Below the pieces are notes generated by a model that searched no databases, was not told the origin of the DNA, and saw nothing but the letters and a program-made list of their open reading frames with translations. A DNA stretch of 44,373 nucleotides from Lingula anatina (taxonomy: Eukaryota > Brachiopoda > Lingulata > Lingulida > Lingulidae). Shown piece by piece: positions 10,924 through 20,950 of this stretch. The stretch's first letter is position 1. Each line of letters starts with the position of its first letter. A program made the translations under genes and the position numbers. The stretch is from assembly GCF_001039355.2 (NCBI RefSeq), contig NW_019773661.1, positions 1 to 44,373 of the forward strand, in the 5' to 3' direction.

Positions 10924-11578
10924 ATGATAGTTGCGTCGCATTTAGCCTTTTTAGGCATGAAATACAGTTACATGTACATTTTTCACAGAGAAATATTCAG
11001 ACTCGAGAACGAGGTAAGATATTTCTTTTTAGCAGAACAAAAATCAAAAACTGAACTGTTGGTATCAATATATCTGTACTTCACCCCCGCACAGATATTT
11101 ATAACTTAGTTTCTTATTAATCAAAATGAGCGTCTTTAAAGCTTAGTTTTGAAAGTAATCGGGCCGTTTTATTTAAGTATCTATTTCAATATTAGGTACA
11201 CTTTTTATCAATTTCCCTATCTTCATTGTTTAAGGTTCGGGCGCTTTTTTGGAAGGAAGACACGATGCTTCCGATTTTGGGAGGTGGAGGATTCGGTTCA
11301 GTGTACAAGGTATTGAACTTATCATGATAAAACAAACTAAAGTGATACTGGGATAGCGGGAGTAGCAATAGTAGTAGTAGCATAAGTACACACAGTCATG
11401 ACAGTAATTATAGTATTAGATTTGAAAGTAGTAGCAGCAGAACAAAATATATTTATGTTATATTAAGTTATGTAGTAATGTTACCAGTTTATCTTTGCTA
11501 TTATTGTTTACGGATGTGACATCCCTGTAACCGTTCGAAATATTTTATATTTAGTTTAAAAACAACCTAGCACTGAAG
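10924..11578 (+). CDS. Divergent protein kinase, partial copy A (exons 1-3')
   Basis: Exon 1 is 10924-11013, exon 2 is 11235-11309, and the start of exon 3 is 11555-11578, cut by the N at 11579. Exon 2 encodes the glycine loop GGGGFGSVYK; the exon 3 fragment ends at the beta-3 lysine (NNLALK). Exon 2 is identical in protein sequence to copy C, and has Glu where copies B and D have a second Lys (WKED versus WKKD). The frame is intact up to the break. Upstream of the ATG this copy has a 2-nt deletion relative to copies B, C and D, which suggests that stretch is 5' UTR rather than coding. Confidence 0.65.
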
Positions 11579-11810
11579 NCGCCTATCAACTCTTTAAGCT
11601 ATATGTTAAAAATTAAAATAAATCATTAAAACATTAAGTCAACCGATATTGAATTTCCAGCAAATATTTTTTGTCGCCCTCTTTATTTTGAACCTTCCTT
11701 CCACTCTTTAAAAGTAGCTGCCTATGCTCCTGATTCTGCCATATAATTTTAGTCAAATGTTTAAAAAAATTAACTTCGCTTTGATTTTGGTTTTCCTTCA
11801 CTTCAAAGGA

Positions 11811-12945
11811 TTATTCGCTAGTCTTTGGTATTTTCACAGGGTTACTTTTATCTGCGATGACGGTCTTGTCAATGGACGGGTCCAGAAATTCCTTCCCCGT
11901 CATGTCTGTGAAGTTGGCGCAGGCTTTAATGGCGGAATTAGGAACCTACAACATAGAAATGACGTTAGTTAAAAAGGATTGTCAATCACGAGTCAGTCAT
12001 GGAGTGTCAAAGAGCCATTGCCTCTTTCTGACGTAAAAATACGTTTTGCTTCTCTAAGAACAATTGAATTCTTACCATAAAAGTTTTTTTTTGTTAATTT
12101 GAATTAGCAGTTAAACAGGTGCAACCCTCAAATTCATACCTGTAACTTTGCTACCCGTCCTAATGGCAGAATTTGTAGAATTGAACATACAAACGCTAAA
12201 GTAAATGTTATCTTGCGTATTCGGATTCTATCTGAATTCAATGAAAATTAATGAATGAACTGTGTTCTTGCGAACTGTGAATATGAAATGGATTTGATAT
12301 TCGTGAGCAATCCGAAAAACTTTCCAGGTTATTTTTATTTAAAAAAGACCACAATGACTTGACGTACCACATCTAAAGGCGTATACTGGGCATGATGATG
12401 AACGTACACCGGGTTGTTTTCCTTGGTGTTGTACGAAACGAGGAACGACCACCGCCGCTTGTTACTGTTGTTGGCGTCGCTCTTATGGATCAAGTTGGCG
12501 TTGAAGATCAAAGCATCTCCTATATAAGTAAGGGAAATAACTATGGTTCCTCATTTATTTCTCAAACATCAGCATTTCACTTACATGTACTTACATGTAC
12601 AGTGAAAGTGACCGAATAGGCGATGTATATAAAATAAGAAAAAAAAGTCAAGACAATTACATTAATGTTAAGACCGAAATAAACGAGGTAGTTGGCACTT
12701 AAGTATTGAGTATTGCAACTGAATTGATTTCGACCGATTTTGACATAATATACTCGCACGTGTGCGCGCGTGTGTTTGTGTGAATAAATTTGTGCTCAGA
12801 TTAGGACATCCTTACCAGGCTCTAGCTCCACGTACTTCAACGGGCAAACTTTGGCCAGGTGCTCGATTCGTTCTTCATCAATACCGTTCTGGCCCCCAAC
12901 TCTGTGATGAGTCTGGCGTCCGGCCTTGTGGGAACCCACCAGAAC
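11811..12945 (-). CDS. PhyH-family dioxygenase, 3' exon cassette 2 (exons 7-9)
   Basis: Exons on the - strand: 12816-12945, 12368-12519 and 11811-11945 (TAA). Splice sites, phases and lengths (130, 152 and 135 nt) equal those of cassette 1. Differences from cassette 1 include QTHH for QNHH in exon 7, FNAN for FHAN just before the distal His in exon 8, and AIKACANF and EFLDPS for AIKTCTNF and EFVDPS in exon 9. The distal His and the Arg are kept. No 5' PhyH exons precede this cassette locally, so it must be an orphan half, an alternative 3' end for exons 1-6, or an allelic copy. Confidence 0.8.
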
Positions 12946-12979
12946 CTACAGTGTAGTAGAACAAATGCTTAGAAAGAAC

Positions 12980-13314
12980 AAAACAGAATCTAGCAGGATT
13001 GGAAAAGCTGGTAGGTTCATCAGCTATAGGGGGAGCCGACAAGAATGTTGATGCCTTGCTATTCTTATATTTCATGGCTTTTACTATTCATTGTTTTATG
13101 AACTATTGAGCTATTTTCTAGTTGTAAATGAACACGATTATCTATACAAGACGACTAATTTGTCGAATAGCCAGCATTGTTCACGGAATATGGGCCCCTA
13201 ATAAATTTTGAAAACATTATTAAACATTGATGATTTGCATAACTATTTCCCAATTTGATATCAAGTTAGTAAAAATGACCCCGTGTTAAAAAAAAAAAAA
13301 AAACTTCAATTGAC
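12980..13314. mobile_element. 335-bp insertion present in block 2 only
   Basis: Block 1 reads ...TTAGAAAGAACTAGTTGAC... continuously near 10220-10240. Block 2 has the same flanks separated by about 335 bases that end in a poly(A) run (13288-13303) and a short unique tail. The size and A-run suggest a short retroelement, but no clear target-site duplication or pol III boxes were found. Confidence 0.5.
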
Positions 13315-13888
13315 TAGTTGACTTATGAAAGCCTACTGCACCGTAACCAACAGAGAACTTTTCACAAAGAAACTAGATCTAATGGTCATGTTGCAACTTT
13401 TATTATTCGAAATTCATTATTTTCCGCAAAAATAAAAACTTTCTTTCTACCACTCTGGGGCCGTATTCTCGACACTTTCGGATATTCTTTTTCAATATAC
13501 ACGACATAATTTATTTCGTATCTTGTGATCTATATTAACTTTAAGTCGAACGTGTTTATATTTAGCCTAACCCCTTTCATTTAGGCCTATTAAAAAAAGG
13601 GGCCTAAACCTATCAAAGCACTGCTAAACAGAAACCCCCAAGTTTTTTTTTTTTTTCTTTTAAACAGAGAATTTCAAAGTTTCTTCAAATGGAAGGCGTA
13701 TTTCACCTGTAAGCAAGTTACAAGTCGGTATAGAATATTGCGTTAATCATTTGCTGCTTTGGGCAGTTACAAATTAGGCCTACTTTCAACCTTATAGCTG
13801 TTAGCATGAAAAAACGCCCATTTCCCATTTTTGGGCGCATGCGTATTTCACGTGATAGATATATGTCCTTAAAAGGCAAAACATATTG

Positions 13889-13896
13889 TGACGTCA
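13889..13896. promoter_or_regulatory. CRE-like palindrome upstream of kinase copy B
   Basis: TGACGTCA, 106 bases before the presumed kinase start codon; same position as in the other three copies. Confidence 0.4.
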
Positions 13897-14001
13897 CTGG
13901 CCCGTGCTGCCGTTACCAGGTAGCACAAAAGCTATTGGAGATATGCTGCGCGCAAGCTGAATACAGCGATTTTCTTTTGAGTAAAATAGACGATATACGC
14001 A

Positions 14002-15362
14002 ATGATAGTTGCGTCGCATTTGGCCTTTTTAGGCATGAAATACAGTTACATGTACATTTTTCACAGAGACATATTCAGACTCGAGAACGAGGTAAGATAT
14101 TTATTTTTTTAGCAGAACAAAAATCAAAAACTCAACTGTTATTATCAATATATCTGTAGTCCTACTTCACCCCGAAAAGATATTTATAACTTTGTTTCTA
14201 ATTAATCAAAGTAATCGTGCCGTTTTATTTAAGTGTCTATTTCAATTTCCCTTTCTTCAATGTAAATGTAAGGTCCGGGCCCTTTTCTGGAAGAAAGACA
14301 CGATGCTTCCGATTTTGGGAGGTGGAGGATTCGGTTCTGTGTACAAGGTATTGAACTTATCATGATAAACAAACTAAAGTGATGCTGGGATAGAGGGAGT
14401 AGCAATAGTAGTAGCATAAGAACACAGTCATGACAGTAATTGTAGTTTAAGATTTTAAAGCAGTAGCAGCAGAACAATATATGTTTACTGTGATTAATCC
14501 TGTAGTAATGTTACCAGTTTATTTTGCTATTATATTGTTTACGAAAGTGACATCCCGGTAACCGTTCGAAATATTTTGTGTTTAGTTTAAAAACAACCTG
14601 GCATTGAAGGTGCCTACCTCTGAGGCCTATGCAAGGTCCATCTACAAGGAAGTTTCTTTTATGAAGAGGATAGACAGCAAATTTATCTTAAGGTATTTTA
14701 TCAGATGAATACAAACAATTTAATATGTTGGTTAATTTGTAAGCTTGGATACCTATGAAACACGCATGTCCTTTATGCATCACCAAGTAATAATCTCTTC
14801 ACCTCGTTAAATGTTTGACACATACAACAATCAGCATCTTGCACAACATCATTATGTTAAATTTAATGAGTACCAGTACATACTGGATGGATATAAACGT
14901 CATAAACTGTAACTGTAAAATTTCAATTATTATGATTATAATGAAAAATTACGCTGTAGGCCTACAGATTGAACTTATTTATTTCATCCGATTTAGTTTA
15001 ACTCATTATGGAATACGCCAAGTAATAATCCCTTCACCTTATTTAATGTTTAACACATGCAATAATCGACACCTTTCACAATAACATTAACTTTAATTTA
15101 ATGAGTATTAGTACATAATGGGCGTCATAAAACTCATAAACTGTAACTGTAAAATCTCAATTATTTATCATACAATGAGAAATTACTCTGTCCAGATTGA
15201 AATTATTTCTTCCACCCGATTTAGTTTAACTTTTTCTGATATGAGAAATTTCCGTTCCAGACTCGTTCACTCATTTGATGTTAGGCCTGGGTTTCCCGTT
15301 CTACTATCGGAATTGTGTCCGATGGACCTTGAAATTCTCCAAGAGTATTGGGAAACTTTCCT
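14002..15362 (+). CDS. Divergent protein kinase, partial copy B (exons 1-4)
   Basis: Exons: 14002-14091, 14273-14347, 14586-14692 and 15261-15362, all with intact donors and acceptors and the same lengths as in copy D (90, 75, 107 and 102 nt). It encodes the glycine loop, beta-3 Lys (LALK), the alpha-C Glu (YKEVSF) and the hinge region (LLSELCPMDLEIL). The next exon falls in the N gap. Exon 1 has an Asp for Glu change (RDIF for REIF). Intron 3 contains two units of a roughly 230-bp repeat (14775-15240). Confidence 0.7.
14775..15240. repeat. Two-unit tandem repeat in kinase intron 3 (copy B)
   Basis: The first unit starts at CACCAAGTAATAATC and ends at CCGATTTAGTTTAACTCATTA. The second starts at CGCCAAGTAATAATCCC and ends at CCGATTTAGTTTAACTTT. 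Units are about 230 bases and clearly diverged. Copy D has one unit and copy C only the end of a unit. Confidence 0.7.
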
Positions 15363-15427
15363 GTAAGTAATTATATTACTTTCTTTTCTTTAAATAATAC
15401 TTTCATTTTTTTCCGATTTTATCTTGT

Positions 15428-15919
15428 NNNNNNNNNNNNNNNNNNNNNNNNNNNNNNNNNNNNNNNNNNNNNNNNNNNNNNNNNNNNNNNNNNNNNNNNN
15501 NNNNNNNNNNNNNNNNNNNNNNNNNNNNNNNNNNNNNNNNNNNNNNNNNNNNNNNNNNNNNNNNNNNNNNNNNNNNNNNNNNNNNNNNNNNNNNNNNNNN
15601 NNNNNNNNNNNNNNNNNNNNNNNNNNNNNNNNNNNNNNNNNNNNNNNNNNNNNNNNNNNNNNNNNNNNNNNNNNNNNNNNNNNNNNNNNNNNNNNNNNNN
15701 NNNNNNNNNNNNNNNNNNNNNNNNNNNNNNNNNNNNNNNNNNNNNNNNNNNNNNNNNNNNNNNNNNNNNNNNNNNNNNNNNNNNNNNNNNNNNNNNNNNN
15801 NNNNNNNNNNNNNNNNNNNNNNNNNNNNNNNNNNNNNNNNNNNNNNNNNNNNNNNNNNNNNNNNNNNNNNNNNNNNNNNNNNNNNNNNNNNNNNNNNNNN
15901 NNNNNNNNNNNNNNNNNNN
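15428..15919. other. Assembly gap (492 N)
   Basis: Undetermined bases between kinase copy B exon 4 and a tandem repeat leading into block 3. Missing sequence should include the rest of kinase copy B and, if the block order holds, a PhyH cassette. Confidence 1.
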
Positions 15920-16232
15920 GTCGGTGACCCCCAATTTTTTTGGTAAAATTTAAATGTACTTGGAGGCCACTTTACACAAAAAAAAAATTTAAAAAAATTC
16001 GAACGTCAGAAAGTCATAAAAAAAATGCTTTAGTGAGAAAACACCCATTTTCCCATTGATTTGAATGGAGACTAGTGCGATATGCAGGGTGTATCATATT
16101 TGGGGCTAGTTCTCTTATTTGGTCGGTGACCCCCAATTTTTTTTGCAAATTTTTAATGTACTTGGGTGTCTCTTCAAACAAAAAAAAAATTAAAAAAATT
16201 CGAACGTTGGAACATGTAACGACCGATCTACC
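15920..16232. repeat. Satellite-like tandem repeat, period about 202 bp
   Basis: The sequence starting GTCGGTGACCCCCAATTTTTTT at 15920 (first 20 bases quoted loosely as GTCGGTGACCCCCAATTTTT) starts again at 16122 and continues for about 110 bases with mismatches. The array abuts the N gap and is not seen elsewhere in the window. Confidence 0.7.
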
Positions 16233-16466
16233 TTAAACAGAGAATTTCAATGTTTCTTCAAATCGAAGGCGTATTTCACCTGTAAGCAAGTTACAAGTCG
16301 GTATAGAATATTGCGTTTATCAAAATCATTTGCTGCTTTGGGCAGTAACAATATAGGCCTACTTTCAACCTTATAAATTTTAGCATGAAAAAACGCCCAT
16401 TTCCCATTTAAGGCGCATGCGTATTTCTCGTGATAGATATATATCCTTAAAAGGTAAAACATATTG

Positions 16467-16474
16467 TGACGTCA
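16467..16474. promoter_or_regulatory. CRE-like palindrome upstream of kinase copy C
   Basis: TGACGTCA, 110 bases before the presumed kinase start codon. Confidence 0.4.
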
Positions 16475-16583
16475 TTGGCCCGTGCTGACGTTACCAGGTA
16501 GCACAAAAGCTATTGGAGATATGCTGCGCGCAAGCAAAGTGAATACAGCGATTTTCTTTTGAGTAAAATAGACGATATACGCG

Positions 16584-18217
16584 ATGATAGTTGCGTCGAA
16601 TTTGCCCTTTTTAGGCATGAAATACAGTTACATGTATATTTTTCACAGAGAAATATTCAGACTCGAAAACGAGGTAAGATATTTCTTTTTAGCAGAACAA
16701 AAATCAAAAACTGAACTGTTGGTATCAATATAGCTGTACTTCACCCCGCACAGATATTTATAACTTTGTTTCTTATTAATCAAAATGAGCGTCTTTAAAG
16801 CTTAGTTTTCAAAGTAATCGGGCCGTTTTATTAAAGTATCTATTTCAATATTAGGTACATTTTTTTATCATTTTCCCTTTCTTCATTGTTTAAGGTTCGG
16901 GCGCTTTTTTGGAAGGAAGACACGATGCTTCCGATTTTGGGAGGTGGAGGATTCGGTTCAGTGTACAAGGTATTGAACTTATCATGATAAACTAAAGTGA
17001 TACTGGGATAGAGGGAGTAGCAATAGTAGTAGCATAAGAACACAGTCATGACAGTAATTGTAGTTTAAGATTTTAAAGCAGTAGCAGCAGAACAATACAT
17101 GTTTACTGTGATTAATCCTGTAGAAATGTTACCAGTTTATCTTTGCTATTATTGTTTACGGATGTGACATCCCAGTAACCGTTCGAAATATTTTATGTTA
17201 AGTTTAAAAACAACCTAGCACTGAAGGTGCCTACCTCTGAGGCCTATGCAAGGTCCATCTACAAGGAAGTTTCTTTTATGAAGAGGATAGACAGCAAATT
17301 TATCTTAAGGTATTTTATCAGATGAATACAAACAATTAAATATGTTGGTTAATTTGTAAGCTTGGATGCCTATGAAACACGCATGTCCAATTATTTATCA
17401 TACAATGAGAAATTACTATGTACAGATTGAAATTATTTCTTCCACCCGATTTAGTTTAACTCATTCTGATATGAGAAATTTCCGTTCCAGACTCGTTCAC
17501 TCATTTGATGTTAGACCTGGGTTTCCAGTTCTACTATCGGAATTGTGTCCGATGGACCTTGAAATTCTCCAAGAGTATTGGGAAACTTTCCTGTAAGTAA
17601 TTATATTACTTTCTTTTCTTTAAATAATACTTTCATTTTTTTCCGATTTTATCTTGTACGATCATAAAAAATATCTATTTCACAGTAAATTTGTTATTCA
17701 ACAAAATATTATTTCCTTTAATATTGACCTGAATATAATACTGACAGTTGCATTTATTTATTTCTTAGGGACGTAGTTCCTCTTCAGATGGTGAAATATA
17801 TTGCCACGTGCGTCTGTATGGCTGTTGGGCACCTGCACCAACGGAATGTAGCCCATTTTGATTTAAAAACGAACAACGTGTTGGTTAGTCTACACGGGGT
17901 CCCTAAACTGGTAAGATGTTCGATTTTTTCAGGTTATTTTTCTCTTCTCGCCTTGATGTTCCTGGGTCGGGCCTGATTTTGAATACCGTCTCGCTCTTCG
18001 CTAAGACTCGCTTCTTTACGTACATAAAATGATTATTCATGTGTCACCGATGTGTCATAATTTGAATTAATACATTTTTATGACTGATAAAAATATGGTT
18101 TTGTTTTGAAAAAAAAAAATTTTGGACGTAATCAACACTTTCATTTTGGCAACCACATTCCCTTTTTATTCAAATTTCAAATGCGGATTATTTTCTTTCA
18201 GTGTGATCTAGGATCCG
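16584..18217 (+). CDS. Divergent protein kinase, partial copy C (exons 1-6')
   Basis: Exons: 16584-16673, 16895-16969, 17203-17309, 17491-17592, 17769-17910, and the first 16 bases of exon 6 at 18202-18217, cut by the N at 18218. Exon 5 encodes the catalytic loop HFDLKTNN and exon 6 starts CDLG, so the copy is intact as far as it can be read. Compared with copy D it has DVVPL for DEVPL and AVGHLH for AIGHLH. Intron 3 is shorter than in copies B and D. Confidence 0.7.
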
Positions 18218-18218
18218 N

Positions 18219-18957
18219 AAGTGTCCATAATAAGGAAGCAGTGAATAGCAGCTTCATTGGGATTATATTTTTGTTGTTTTCTTTTTAATTTTTTCTCCAA
18301 CACTGGCATTTTTAAGATGTGACTTTTAACTCCCATCCACCTGAGGCTCTGCACATTTTCAGTATTTCCACATAAGCAGTTGTATTGGTATTTATGTCTT
18401 TAAACACGCTGTAATATTATTTTATGCACTGTCATCATTTTTCATATATTGGGACTTTCATCATGTGAATTTTAACTCTCATGGTCCTAAAACTGTAATC
18501 TTATTGAAGGGGTGGGTTGAGACCATCTTCTGGGTCTCCTGGAAGACAGTCAGATTTTAAAGTTTATATTAACGGGTTTCTATTGGAAGACCATCAAAAT
18601 GGAGGATGGATCAACAAAGATACTTTGGAATACTGTTAGAAAATATCTCAACACCTGGCAGATATTTCTTCCATTGTCTGAAGGACTATTATAAGATACT
18701 TTGGAAGGACTATTATACTTTGGAAGGACTATTATACTCTGAAGGACTATTATAAGATACTTTGGAATACTGTCAGAAAATATCTCTGCATCTGCTCCTG
18801 TTATTGACCATGTTACCTGTTGCGCATGATTAAAAATCAGTGTTGACTGACTATTATAAGCGTTATTTATTATTGCATCAAAATTGACAAAATGACCTAT
18901 TTTGCATCTTTTTATTCTGTTTTTTGTCTGTACATTTGACAGCTTTGCTGCCTTGTT
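18219..18957. other. Segment foreign to the surrounding block, ending in ACY1-intron sequence
   Basis: This stretch follows the N at 18218 and matches no other part of the block. Its last 37 bases match positions 17-53 at the left edge of the window, inside an ACY1 intron, so it probably represents sequence lying upstream of this window. No coding exon is recognised. At 18622-18785 it carries short irregular repeats of GGACTATTATA and GATACTTTGGAA. Confidence 0.6.
18622..18785. repeat. Local nested repeats (GGACTATTATA / GATACTTTGGAA)
   Basis: GATACTTTGGAATACTGT(T/C)AGAAAATATCTC occurs at both ends (motif split over two copies), with three GGACTATTATA units between. A segment ACACCTGGCAGATATTTC at 18650 also recurs at 19320 next to CAATGGATCTCTGG. 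Confidence 0.6.
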
Positions 18958-19591
18958 AAAATAAAGCCTAGTTAAAATAAAATGATGTTGCAGTCACCTG
19001 TTTAAAACTTATTTCCACCAACTTGGATATCTTAAGCACCTAATAAATCAAACAAAATTGTGGAATCATCTGCTGCTGTACACAGGGACGGCTTCAACGC
19101 CACTAGAGCACCCCTTTTCCACGTTTTCTTATCGCTGTAAGCAAAAGTACACAGAAAAGCATTTTCACACTTTATTTAAGCATTCTGAATCCGCTTCCAA
19201 GTTTTAAAATCAATCAGCTATTATGTCAACGTAAAGATGAGTGAAAACCACCGGAATATTAAAATAGTTAAGAAATATGCCTGGAAATCTCCCCAGTAAT
19301 ACAATGGATCTCTGGCTCAACACCTGGCAGATATTTCTTCCATTGTCTGAAGGACACTGCGCCTATCAACTCTTTAAGCTATATGTTAAAAATTAAAATA
19401 AATCATTAAAATATTAAGTCAACCGATATTGAATTTCAAGCAAATATTTTTTGTCGCCCTCGTTATTTTGAACCCTCCCTCCACTCTTTAAAAGTAGCTG
19501 CCTATGCTCCTGATTCTGCCATATAATTTTAGTCAAATGTTTAAAAAAAATTAACTTCGCTTTGATTTTGGTTTTCCTCCACTCCAAAGAA

Positions 19592-20284
19592 TTATTCGCT
19601 AGTCTTTGATATTTTCACAGGGTTAGTTTTATCGGCGATGACAGTCTTGTCAATGGACGGGTCCAGAAATTCCTTCCCCGTCATGTCTGTGAAGTTGGCG
19701 CAGGCTTTAATGGCGGAATTAGGAACCTACAACATAGAAATGATGTTAGTTAAAAAGGTTTGTCAATCACGAGTCAGTCATGTGATCAACGCTATTAGAC
19801 GGAGTGTAAAAGGGCTATTTCCTACGTGAAAACACGTTTTGCCTCTCTGAAAATAATTGAATTCTTACTATAAATGATGCTGTTAGAGTACTCTGGTATT
19901 ATCTGATTTGAATTAGCAATTAAACTGGTGGTAACACATCTAACTCTCCTAAATGGCGGAATTTGTAAAATTAATGTACAAACGATAAATTAAATTCATT
20001 CTTGCATATTCAGATTCTATCTGAATTCAATGAAAATTAATGAATAAACAGTGTTATTGCGAACTGTGAATATGAAATAGGTTTGATATTCGTGAACTAT
20101 CCAAAATATTTCCAGGTTATATCTTGACGTACCACATCTAAAGGCGTATACTGGGCATGATGATGAACGTACACCGGGTTGTTTTCCTTGGTGTTGTACG
20201 AAACGAGGAACGACCACCGCCGCTTGTTACTGTTGTTGGCGTCGCTCTTATGGATCAAGTTGGCGTTGAAGATCAAAGCATCTC
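19592..20284 (-). CDS. PhyH-family dioxygenase, 3' exon cassette 3 (exons 8-9 only)
   Basis: Exons on the - strand: 20133-20284 and 19592-19726 (TAA). Protein matches cassette 2 closely (FNAN, AIKACANF, EFLDPS). The distal His and Arg are present. Exon 7 is missing because the sequence breaks at the N at 20320, so the absence may be an assembly fault. By position it is the cassette nearest the PhyH 5' exons. Confidence 0.75.
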
Positions 20285-20319
20285 CTATATAAGTAAGGGA
20301 AATAACTATGGTTCCTCAT

Positions 20320-20347
20320 NAAAAAAAAAAAAAAAAAAAAAAAAAAA
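20320..20347. other. Single N plus poly(A) run: assembly junction
   Basis: The intron sequence after PhyH exon 8 breaks at CCTCATN, followed by about 27 A, then resumes at ACTAGATCTAATGGTC, equivalent to about 10287 in block 1. Confidence 0.8.
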
Positions 20348-20833
20348 CTAGATCTAATGGTCATGTTGCACTTTTTATTATTTGAAATTTAGGCCTACAT
20401 AATGTCATTATTTCCCGCAAAAATAAACTTTCCTTGTACCACTCTGGGCCGTATTCTCGGCGCTTTCTGATATCCATTTTCTTTTTCAATACACACAACA
20501 TAATTAATTTCATATCTTGCTAATCTATAGCCTACTGACTTTTAAGTCAAACGTGTTTATATTTAGCCTAACCCCTTTCATTTAGGCCTATTAAAAAAAA
20601 AAAAAGATAAGCCTACCAAAGCACCGCTAAACAGCTCAGCGAAACCCCATCTTTTTTTCTTTTAAAACAAAGAATTTCAACGTTTCTTCAAATCGAAGGC
20701 GTAAGCAAGTTACAAATCGATATAGAGTATTGCGTTTATCATTTGTTGCTTTGGGCAGTAACAATATAGGCCTACTTTCAACCTTAGATCTATAACTGTT
20801 AGCATGAAAAAACGCCCATTTCGCCCATTATTG

Positions 20834-20841
20834 TGACGTCA
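20834..20841. promoter_or_regulatory. CRE-like palindrome upstream of kinase copy D
   Basis: TGACGTCA, 110 bases before the presumed start codon of the complete kinase copy. A second near-match TGACGTTA follows about 18 bases later. Confidence 0.45.
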
Positions 20842-20950
20842 ATGGCCCGTGCTGACGTTACCAGGCAGCACAAAAGCTATTGGAGATATGCTGCGCGCAA
20901 GCGAAGTGAATACAGCGATTTTCTTTTGAGTAAAATTGACGATATACGCG

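Larger units (their letters stand above)
8147..11578. repeat. Duplicated block 1 (PhyH exons 7-9 plus kinase exons 1-3)
   Basis: Sequence from about 8147 matches the region from 18958, and most of it matches 11580-15427. It holds PhyH cassette 1 on the - strand and the first kinase exons on the + strand. It stops at the single N at 11579, in the middle of kinase exon 3; the next base resumes at a point equivalent to about 8531 in this block. Confidence 0.85.
11580..15427. repeat. Duplicated block 2 (PhyH exons 7-9 plus kinase exons 1-4)
   Basis: Second copy of the block. It carries a 335-bp insertion absent from block 1 (12980-13314) and a two-unit intron repeat in kinase intron 3. It ends in the N gap. 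Confidence 0.85.
16233..18217. repeat. Duplicated block 3 (kinase exons 1-6')
   Basis: Resumes the block at a point equivalent to about 10577 in block 1. It lacks the PhyH cassette, which would lie in or before the gap. It ends at the single N at 18218 inside kinase exon 6. Confidence 0.8.

Noticed and set aside
15348-15953. Long open frames across 15419-15934
   Set aside because: They consist of the N gap.
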